From contig CAMWJQ010000060.1 in NCBI GenBank assembly GCA_947174615.1, positions 1 through 12,801 on the forward strand: a stretch of DNA of 12,801 nucleotides, written 5' to 3'. Shown piece after piece: positions 6,897 through 12,801 of the stretch (positions within the stretch are counted from its first letter, which is position 1; every line of letters starts with the position of its first letter). Origin of the DNA: an uncultured Lachnospiraceae bacterium. GTDB lineage: Bacteria > Bacillota > Clostridia > Lachnospirales > Lachnospiraceae. The position numbers and the translations under genes are program-made. The notes under the pieces were generated by a model. That model saw only the letters and a list, made by a program, of their open reading frames with translations, was not told the DNA's origin and did no database searches.

Positions 6897-7439
6897 ATGA
6901 ACCGAAAACTAACACTGGACATCACGATCATTATATCCTCTATAGCAGGCGCGGTCCTGTCCTATGCCTATCTGCAAAAGCCGATCGAGAAATACACCAG
7001 CCTAATCGTCCTTGCGGCTGTCACCATATTTTTTCTGGTGATGACAATTCGTGATGCGGCAGAGGGAAAGCGCTTTCTGAGATATGATATGAAGCGTGCG
7101 GGGATATCTGAGCTTCTGCTGCTGGGGGAGGATAACAACGTGACAGACACATGGGATATTTATGGAAAGACCTCGATTGTCTTTGGCAGGGACGAAGGGG
7201 ACTTTCAGGTGGATGTGAACCTCAAAAATACCGATTATGCAGGGACAGTGGACGGAGAACATGCCGTTATGAATTACAGCGGCGGGGGCTGGTACATAGA
7301 GGATCTCGACAGCGAAAACGGCACTCGTATCCAGCGCGGCGGGGAAGGGAAAATGTACAAGGTCTCCTCGCGGGAGCCATGCAGGATAGAGCGGGGGGAT
7401 ATCATCTATCTGGGGCTTGCGCCAGTGAAGGTGCAGTGA
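6897..7439 (+). CDS. Membrane FHA-domain protein
   Basis: 180 residues; the ribosome site GGAGGAG overlaps the stop of the J-domain gene. Two hydrophobic helices (about 8-26 and 36-51) are followed by positive residues (RDAAEGKRFLR), placing the C-terminal domain in the cytosol. Residues about 93-180 are an FHA fold: GR at 97-98, the loop VDGEHAV with H122, WYIEDLDS, and NGT at 141-143, ending with IERGDIIYLG. The usual Ser of the S..H motif is replaced (GEH), so phosphothreonine binding may be altered. In Gram-negative T6SS, FHA proteins take part in threonine-phosphorylation control; a similar docking role next to the VWA protein is inferred. FHA identity is confident. Confidence 0.85.
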   Translation: MNRKLTLDITIIISSIAGAVLSYAYLQKPIEKYTSLIVLAAVTIFFLVMTIRDAAEGKRFLRYDMKRAGISELLLLGEDNNVTDTWDIYGKTSIVFGRDEGDFQVDVNLKNTDYAGTVDGEHAVMNYSGGGWYIEDLDSENGTRIQRGGEGKMYKVSSREPCRIERGDIIYLGLAPVKVQ

Positions 7440-7475
7440 CAGCTATAAAATATGGAAAAAGGAGATCTCAGATCA

Positions 7476-8039
7476 ATGACAAAATACTTTAAACTCCATG
7501 AAACACCAGAGCTAAAATACGCGCCGCGTATCAAGAACCTGTTTGGCAAACTTGATATCAGGGACATACAGTTAAAAACATATCCGAAATTGCCGGAGCG
7601 GCTGGTTCTTTTCGTAGAGCCATCGGAAAAAAATATTTTTACAGATATTATCTTGTCTCCATTTTTACTGGTGTCGCCTGCCGTGCTGGATGTCGTTAAG
7701 ATGTATAAGGACATATGTTTTTACCGCGAGGTGATATTGATTGACCAGCTGCAAAGAAAGTCACAGTTGTATTTTCTGCCGGTATTTGATGAGACCAGCG
7801 TTCTGCGGGCAGTCGAAAAAGAGTATGAAAATGGGATGTGTATCTCCAAACCGCCGGAACAGTACAGGGAGAGGGTAGCTGTCAGCAAGAATATTTTCTG
7901 CGTGATTGATTCATTGAAGCGCCATACCGTTATATCAATGGAGATGGCGGAAAGTCTGATCCGCAGGGGAATATTTGGTCTGGGATTAAAAGAGGTCGAA
8001 CTGTATCGAATCACAGAAGAGAGGAGTGAGCTGCAATGA
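7476..8039 (+). CDS. Unknown 187-aa protein coupled to VgrG
   Basis: I choose ATG 7476 because AAGGAGA lies 10 bases before it; the in-frame ATG at 7452 has no ribosome site. No signal, membrane segment or clear catalytic motif is seen. Features are an N-terminal MTKYFKLHETPEL, a hydrophobic LSPFLLVSPAVLDVVKMY block and a C-terminal MAESLIRRGIFGLGLKEVELY. The layout faintly recalls DUF1629/Imm11-type proteins, but I do not claim membership. Its TGA overlaps the ATG of the VgrG gene (ATGA at 8036-8039), so the two are translationally coupled, which suits an adaptor, chaperone or baseplate partner of VgrG. Function unknown. Confidence 0.75.
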   Translation: MTKYFKLHETPELKYAPRIKNLFGKLDIRDIQLKTYPKLPERLVLFVEPSEKNIFTDIILSPFLLVSPAVLDVVKMYKDICFYREVILIDQLQRKSQLYFLPVFDETSVLRAVEKEYENGMCISKPPEQYRERVAVSKNIFCVIDSLKRHTVISMEMAESLIRRGIFGLGLKEVELYRITEERSELQ

Positions 8040-9424
8040 GAGAAGAAAAAATCACCATCCGTCCGTTTGAAGAATTACAGGTGGAACACTATGAGGGATT
8101 GAAGCAGGTCAATGTACACGGCTATGTAAAGGTGACAGGCACGATTCCGTTTGACAGGAAAGAGGAATATCTGGGGCTTGGCAGGGAACAGACGTGGGTG
8201 CGGATAACTGCCGTGTCAGGGGATATTCATCATATTCTGTTTTATGGGATTCTGGAGAGCATGAAACTGCATGTGTCAGGTCAGACCTGCACAATGGAGC
8301 TAGTGGTGTATTCGGGAACCCTGTTGATGGATCACAGGGAACGGATACGAAGCTTTCAGGCGTCCAGTCTGACATACCGGGATCTGCTGGATGTGTGCGG
8401 ACAGGGATATGAGGATGCCAGGGCGAGGATGACTGTAGGAGAGGGGCGAAAGATAGGACAGCTCATCATGCAGTATCAGGAGACAGACTGGGCATTTGTG
8501 AAAAGACTTGCCAGCATGAACCAGACTGTCATTATGCCCAGTTGTACAGAACCGGGTGAAAAGTATTACTTTGGACTTCCTGATGGACTGGGCGCCGGAA
8601 GTGCTGCGCCTACAGAGTACAGGACACAGTGCGACATAGAGGAATACTGGCAGAAAAAAAGCAGGGGAATGGATATCAGCCCGCAGGATACCATCTCCTA
8701 TATCTGGGAAGATCGGGAAATCTATGAATTAGGCGGAACTGGTATCATTGACGGGCAGAAGATGACCATATGGAAGGTAGAGACCCATATGAGGGGAAGT
8801 GAGCTGTATCATACATATTATATGCGGCGAAAGGCGGGGATTGGCGTACCTGTAGAACATAATGCCCGTCTGTCGGGCGCGTCGCTGTTTGGCAGAGTCC
8901 TGAACGTGGATCGGGAAAAAGTGACAATACGGCTGACAGAGGATGAAAATAAGGGCAAATCAGGGGCTCGCTGGTTTCCCTACGCATCAGTCTATTCCTC
9001 ACCTGATGGGACAGGCTGGTATTGCATGCCTGAGATTGGCGACCAAATCAGGCTTTATTTTCCATCAGAGAAGGAGACAGAGGCATATGCGGCGAGCGCT
9101 TATCATGAAGGGGATGGTGGGCTTCGGACGAATCCGGCATGCAAGTTCTGGCGGAATAAGGAAGGGAAGGAAATACAGCTCTCGCCTGATAAAATACTGC
9201 TGACGAACAACCATGGGACGTATATAGAGCTGTCAGACGCGGAAGGAATCAAGATGGTGAGTGAGGGGACTGTATCAATCCGTGCAAACGGCACAATGTT
9301 TATAACCAGCCAAAATTCATCAATAGAATTAAGCGCTACGGACAAAATACGGCTGAAACAGGGAGAGACGGAGATAAAGCTGGGCGGAGACCTGTATCTG
9401 ACAGGTGCACAGGTAAAATTGTAA
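8036..9424 (+). CDS. VgrG/Pvc8-like spike protein, first copy
   Basis: 462 residues. The N-terminal two thirds match the gp27-like hub pattern of VgrG, including the block QYQETDWAFVKRLASMNQTVIMP and a later GQKMTIWKVETHMRGSEL. Residues about 283-365 form the gp5-like OB fold (SLFGRVLNVDREKVTIRLTEDE, then WFPYASVYSS, PEIGDQIRLYFP). The tail (about 379-462) is a series of short beta repeats with alternating polar and hydrophobic residues (EIQLSPDKILLTN, YIELSDAEGIKM, SIELSATDKIRLKQGETEIKLGG), as in the trimeric beta-helix needle. Spike trimers cap the tube and carry effectors. No extra C-terminal toxin domain is seen. It is coupled to the preceding gene, and a second VgrG-like gene follows. 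Confidence 0.85.
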   Translation: MREEKITIRPFEELQVEHYEGLKQVNVHGYVKVTGTIPFDRKEEYLGLGREQTWVRITAVSGDIHHILFYGILESMKLHVSGQTCTMELVVYSGTLLMDHRERIRSFQASSLTYRDLLDVCGQGYEDARARMTVGEGRKIGQLIMQYQETDWAFVKRLASMNQTVIMPSCTEPGEKYYFGLPDGLGAGSAAPTEYRTQCDIEEYWQKKSRGMDISPQDTISYIWEDREIYELGGTGIIDGQKMTIWKVETHMRGSELYHTYYMRRKAGIGVPVEHNARLSGASLFGRVLNVDREKVTIRLTEDENKGKSGARWFPYASVYSSPDGTGWYCMPEIGDQIRLYFPSEKETEAYAASAYHEGDGGLRTNPACKFWRNKEGKEIQLSPDKILLTNNHGTYIELSDAEGIKMVSEGTVSIRANGTMFITSQNSSIELSATDKIRLKQGETEIKLGGDLYLTGAQVKL

Positions 9425-9443
9425 GGTGTTATGGAGGAGATTC

Positions 9444-10715
9444 ATGGAGATAAAAATCAATCATGAACTGCGGATGGACAGCGGGGTTCCGTTCCAGTCA
9501 GTAGTGGAATTTCGTTTTGAATGGATGCCGAACCAGCATGCAGTTTTGGAAGTGGACGGATATACAGACAGGGATATTTTGTATGGAAAAGATACCGTCT
9601 ATGACAGTAAAATCCGTATCTGGAAAGAGCAGAATAACGAGACGTTGTTTTATGGATATGTAATCAACGTAACAGAAGAACTGGCGGGAGGATTAAAATA
9701 CATACAGATCAAGGCAAAATCTGCTTCATGCAGGCTTGACCAGAATCCGGGAAGCCGCTCTTTTCAGGCAGTGAATCAGACATACGCGGAAACTGCCCGC
9801 AAAGCAGTGGAGGATAGCGGCGGTCAAATAATTTGTACAGAAGGAAATGAGATGCCAATCAAAAAGCCCGTCATACAATATGACGAAACGGTATGGGCAT
9901 TCTCCAGACGTCTTGCAAGCCATCTGGAAACTTGTGTGGTGCCAGATATCATAAGTGGGGAACCTGCCCTGTGGTTTGGGATGAGAAACGGCAGTGCGAT
10001 ACCACCATTCTCAGAAAATGAATATACCATCCAGATAGCCCGAACAGGACATGGAGACGGCAAACAGACAGAAACAGGATACGAGACAGAGAGCAGAGTG
10101 TTTTATAAGCTGGGCGACAAGGTCGTCTTTGGAGGACAGAGACTGCGTATATATGGTGTATCTGCCCGATTTCAACATGGAGAACTGATATTCAGATATT
10201 TGCTGAAAAGCAAGGCAGATTATGCCAAATTCTATCAGGAACAGTTTACAGGGCTTGGCTTGACGGGAACTGTCGTAGATGTCAGAAGAGAACAGGTAAA
10301 GGTGGCATTGGATATTGATGGTGGGAAAACGACAGGGGAGTTTAATTACGACTGGTATCCAGTGACAGGGAATGCTCTGTATGCCATGCCGGAGAAAGGT
10401 GCACGTGTGGAGGTGTATTTTGGAAGCCGGGATGAGCAGGAAGGGGTTGGAGGGGATTGCTTTTTGAATATTTCCGATTACAGAGATTTTCATATTTTCA
10501 GACAATTAAATGCAGTTAATAGAAGCAGGATAAATTTATTTGATCAAAATGTATATTTTTCAAGAGTGGAAAAAAATAATTTGTCGTTAAGTGATGGATA
10601 TATTTCCATGGGAAATCCGAAAAATTTAGAGATTTCTTCCAGAAAAAAAATAAATATGGGGGCAAAGAAGGTTGTAATTATTGCTTTAGATGAATTGAAT
10701 ATTTGTCAAGATTAG
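9444..10715 (+). CDS. VgrG-like spike protein, second copy, with an AT-rich replaced tip
   Basis: ATG 9444 is preceded by GGAGGAGA at 9433-9440; an in-frame GTG at 9426 lacks a site. The 423-residue protein shares the hub block with the first copy (VIQYDETVWAFSRRLASHLETCVVP) and has an OB-fold region from about residue 273 (LTGTVVDVRREQVKVALDIDG, DWYPVTG, MPEKGARVEVYFG). From about residue 340 base composition and style change: the tail is Asn/Lys-rich (VEKNNLSLSDGYISMGN, ISSRKKINMGAKKVVI), and GC drops from about 50% (10261-10440) to about 27% (10501-10680). The tip of the spike thus appears exchanged together with the PAAR-like effector gene 31 bases downstream. A partner of that effector is the natural reading. 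Confidence 0.8.
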   Translation: MEIKINHELRMDSGVPFQSVVEFRFEWMPNQHAVLEVDGYTDRDILYGKDTVYDSKIRIWKEQNNETLFYGYVINVTEELAGGLKYIQIKAKSASCRLDQNPGSRSFQAVNQTYAETARKAVEDSGGQIICTEGNEMPIKKPVIQYDETVWAFSRRLASHLETCVVPDIISGEPALWFGMRNGSAIPPFSENEYTIQIARTGHGDGKQTETGYETESRVFYKLGDKVVFGGQRLRIYGVSARFQHGELIFRYLLKSKADYAKFYQEQFTGLGLTGTVVDVRREQVKVALDIDGGKTTGEFNYDWYPVTGNALYAMPEKGARVEVYFGSRDEQEGVGGDCFLNISDYRDFHIFRQLNAVNRSRINLFDQNVYFSRVEKNNLSLSDGYISMGNPKNLEISSRKKINMGAKKVVIIALDELNICQD

Positions 10716-10746
10716 AGATAACCATATTATTGATAGAGGTGTAAGA

Positions 10747-12093
10747 ATGAAGATTAAGAAAAAAAAGAAAGAGAAAAAGAAAGATGTGTACGACTTTGCG
10801 TTTGAAGGTAACAAGGAGAAATTAAGTAGCAAGGAGAAAGAATTAGCGATTGATCTGATGGAGAAGCACTTTAGATTTTTTGGAGTTATTAATTATTTAA
10901 AGGAGAATGAAGCTGTTCTTAGAGGGGCAAAAATAACATGTACGCATGGTAATAAAACAATCTGTCTGGATACATATAAAGACCATGGGGTATATGATCA
11001 TGAGATCCCTGTTATGACATGTTCAGATTGTAAACAGGGGCAAAACATATATAGTTTTGGAGCCTGTGGAAATGATAAGTTCGAACCAGTATACAGTGAG
11101 CAGCTTCCGGCTCCGAAGGGATACGTAAAAGATGTGCAGGGTGTAGATCGTCATAAATGTTTGCCTTTATTAGATAAGAGTTGGGGAACAGGTGGATCGA
11201 AAAGTCGAATAGCTATTGTTTGTTTTAATGGGATTGGATCTGGAGACTGGTTATGGAATAAGATGGACTATACAGATGAAAGAAAATTAGCAGTACTAGA
11301 AGAATATAGTGGAATGATAAATAAAGGAGAGTATGTTGAAATATTATTGTCACAAGCCAATTTGTTGTGTTTATATGGGGGAGTGATTACCATTGAGGAA
11401 AATCCAGAAGTGGATGAAATTACGATAATTGAGGAGGAAAAGTATCTAATCACTATGTCTCAAATGGAGGAGTTCAATTTTACAATAACTGATGAAGAGT
11501 TGGCGGAATTAAATGATTTATTGAAAAAGTACAATATTACAGATAAAGGAAGTATTGCATTGTTTATGGCTGCGTGTGGGCATGAAAGTGCAATGGGGAC
11601 AAAACTGTTAGAAGATGGGGATGAAGCATATTTTAAGGCACATAATTATTCATCACAGACACGTGGTGCAGGGTATATGCAAATAACAGGAGCTGAACAA
11701 GAAAAGTTTTATAAAGAAGCTTTGAATATAGAAGTTCCAACAAATCCAGCACAGGATATCGCCAATAACTATGCGTGGCATACTGCTGTTTGGGAGTGGG
11801 GACAGAGTAAAAAAGGAAGCGGGGTAATCATGAATAAATATGTGGAAAAAAATGGGAGTGGAGAAAATATATTTTTGATTACACAATATTTTATCAATTC
11901 TTATCTGGATAGAAATAAGTATCCTCAGTTTGATTCGGATTTGGCAGATATCAGGGCAGGAGGAGACTATAGCTATGATTTGGATGCGGGGATATTAAAA
12001 GTTGGGGAAAATACGTATAGGCTGCCAGTAAATTATGCAGATAGAAAACGTAAATATGATGAAGCGATAAAAATATTTATGGAGGAGCAATGA
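10747..12093 (+). CDS. PAAR-like (DUF4280) / lysozyme-like GH19-type fusion effector
   Basis: 448 residues with AGAGGTG before the ATG. A Lys-rich start (residues 1-12) and short helical segment lead into a DUF4280 PAAR-like domain, about residues 55-218: VLRGAKITCTHGNK, a middle with IPVMTCSDC and NIYSFGACG, KCLPLL..SW, and the closing ANLLCLYGGVITI at 204-216. This domain caps VgrG and sharpens the spike. The C-terminal half is lysozyme-like: AACGHESAMG with likely catalytic E280, RGAGYMQITG at 306-315 as in GH19 enzymes and endolysins (RGRGYIQLTG), WHTAVWEW, an ITQYFINS segment and a final DRKRKYDEAIKIF. It would cut peptidoglycan in rivals. It has no signal peptide, which fits delivery on the spike. 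GH19 versus another lysozyme clan is uncertain, as the second Glu is not clear. The stop overlaps the next gene. Confidence 0.8.
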   Translation: MKIKKKKKEKKKDVYDFAFEGNKEKLSSKEKELAIDLMEKHFRFFGVINYLKENEAVLRGAKITCTHGNKTICLDTYKDHGVYDHEIPVMTCSDCKQGQNIYSFGACGNDKFEPVYSEQLPAPKGYVKDVQGVDRHKCLPLLDKSWGTGGSKSRIAIVCFNGIGSGDWLWNKMDYTDERKLAVLEEYSGMINKGEYVEILLSQANLLCLYGGVITIEENPEVDEITIIEEEKYLITMSQMEEFNFTITDEELAELNDLLKKYNITDKGSIALFMAACGHESAMGTKLLEDGDEAYFKAHNYSSQTRGAGYMQITGAEQEKFYKEALNIEVPTNPAQDIANNYAWHTAVWEWGQSKKGSGVIMNKYVEKNGSGENIFLITQYFINSYLDRNKYPQFDSDLADIRAGGDYSYDLDAGILKVGENTYRLPVNYADRKRKYDEAIKIFMEEQ

Positions 12094-12801
12094 GGCATTT
12101 TACAAAAACAGCGAAAGTAATATTACTGGTTTTGGCTGTTGTAGCTGTATTGGCATTGATAATAGTAAGTAAACAACTGAAGGGATGCGGATATCAAATT
12201 TGTTATTCTCGCTATATGCTGGACAATGGTTACAGCTTTAAAAATTTTCAGATATGTGGAATGAAAGACAAAGAAATGGAGAAAAAAGTGAATGAAAGTT
12301 TGAACAGTTGCTTTTATTATTTGTCTGATGAATGGTTCGGAGTGGGCAGGACACGGCTTGAGAAACTGATCGTGCACTGCCAGTCAGCAAGGTACCTGAG
12401 TGTGGAGTATGTATGGGACTATATTCCAACAGTGGAAAATGGGATTTACTGGCATCTCTGTGTTACGGTAGATATTGAAAATGGGAAAGTGGTATATTTG
12501 GATGATCTGGTAGATATCAATGAGGAGTTTGTGGCATTGATCAGGAATGGTTCAATACTGAGAGTGTGTGAGAACAATGATTTTCTTAGGCTAACAGCAG
12601 AAGAAGTGACACAGATCACAAATGAAAGGATAGCTGAAAAAGAAACAGATTATATACGAAGCTCTCTAATGCAATTTACAAGAGGATACCTGTATCAAAA
12701 CAAGAATTTCAAAAACTATTTTTATTTAGAAGAAGATGCCATATGCTTTAAAGATCCGGATAGTCTGGGAAGTGTTTGGCAGGGACCAGACATTATTAAA
12801 A
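12090..12801 (+). CDS. Membrane-anchored RsiV/DUF3298-like protein, putative immunity to the lysozyme effector (3'-truncated)
   Basis: ATG at 12090 overlaps the effector stop (ATGA), with GGAGGAG inside the effector's last codons. The frame is open to the window end, 237 codons visible. An N-terminal membrane helix (about residues 9-26, ILLVLAVVAVLALIIV) leaves the rest outside. The exterior part has the order seen in DUF4163/DUF3298 proteins such as RsiV and PdaC: a KEMEKKVNESL helix, a beta segment YLSVEYVWDY, then VTVDIENGKVVYLDDLVD, matching their ytfDl.tGk...L.DLf motif. RsiV binds lysozyme directly. Placed after a lysozyme-like effector, and on the side of the membrane where it would act, this is a good immunity candidate. 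The family match is by eye; the immunity role is inference. Confidence 0.6.
   Translation, partial: MRHFTKTAKVILLVLAVVAVLALIIVSKQLKGCGYQICYSRYMLDNGYSFKNFQICGMKDKEMEKKVNESLNSCFYYLSDEWFGVGRTRLEKLIVHCQSARYLSVEYVWDYIPTVENGIYWHLCVTVDIENGKVVYLDDLVDINEEFVALIRNGSILRVCENNDFLRLTAEEVTQITNERIAEKETDYIRSSLMQFTRGYLYQNKNFKNYFYLEEDAICFKDPDSLGSVWQGPDIIK

Larger units (their letters stand above)
10460..12801 (+). other. AT-rich effector/immunity cassette (probable exchange unit)
   Basis: Hand counts give about 27% GC at 10501-10680 and about 33% at 11401-11580, against about 50% at 10261-10440. The switch falls within the 3' end of the second VgrG gene. The cassette holds the VgrG tip, the PAAR-like lysozyme effector and the membrane RsiV-like gene; its right end lies beyond the window. 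No transposase or attachment site is visible, so homologous exchange anchored in vgrG is the simplest explanation. Confidence 0.55.

Noticed and set aside
7452..7475. Upstream ATG for the 187-aa protein
   Set aside because: No ribosome site before it, and the AAGGAGA site for ATG 7476 would lie inside the coding region.
7151..7492. 113-codon + strand frame overlapping the FHA gene
   Set aside because: Arg/Gly-rich out-of-frame shadow; the FHA motifs are in the other frame.
9426..9443. GTG start for the second VgrG
   Set aside because: GGAGGAGA at 9433-9440 clearly serves ATG 9444.
10011..10505. 164-codon minus-strand frame in the second VgrG
   Set aside because: Antisense shadow without start signals.
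1..12801. Ordinary prophage tail module
   Set aside because: VWA, membrane FHA and J-domain genes, DUF4280 tip and absence of tape measure, head or lysis genes fit an injection system better; flanks could still change this view.

Overview
The window most likely comes from a gut-type low-to-mid GC Firmicute, probably Lachnospiraceae or a related clostridial family. That is an inference from strong AGGAGG-type ribosome sites, TTG and ATG starts, closely packed + strand genes and single-membrane protein topologies. No rRNA, tRNA, transposase or CRISPR array was seen.

Region 1 (1-1142) holds the 3' part of a helix-turn-helix regulator with a helical, TPR-like C-terminal half. Converging on it from the minus strand is a 43-codon gene, too small for ordinary ORF calling, for a peptide with a hydrophobic export leader and a short polar tail. 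The layout resembles regulator/pheromone pairs of the RRNPP type (PlcR-PapR, TprA-PhrA).

Region 2 (1143-1483) is a divergent control region. A perfect 23-bp-arm palindrome (1221-1267) is flanked at nearly equal distance (19 and 18 bp) by two extended -10 elements of the form TGnTATGAT, one pointing at the peptide gene and one at the operon on the right. Neither has a good -35. This suggests one peptide-regulated site driving both the signal gene and the operon.

Region 3 (1484-10715) is an operon for a contractile injection system resembling type VI secretion or phage tails: a membrane von Willebrand A protein, a sheath-like protein, two paralogous inner-tube (Hcp-like) proteins, a J-domain protein, a membrane FHA protein, an unknown 187-aa protein, and two VgrG-like spike proteins. 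Baseplate, AAA+ ATPase and terminator proteins are not in the window.

Region 4 (about 10460-12801) is AT-rich. The GC content falls from about 50% to about 27% (hand counts over 180 bases) inside the 3' end of the second VgrG gene. The segment then encodes a DUF4280 PAAR-like/lysozyme-like (GH19-type) fusion, a likely injected cell-wall hydrolase. Translationally coupled to it is a membrane-anchored protein, cut by the window end, whose pattern resembles the lysozyme-binding DUF3298/RsiV family and which is a plausible immunity protein.

The overall hypothesis is a peptide-pheromone-controlled, membrane-anchored contractile injection system of a Gram-positive bacterium, with an exchangeable VgrG-tip/effector/immunity cassette.
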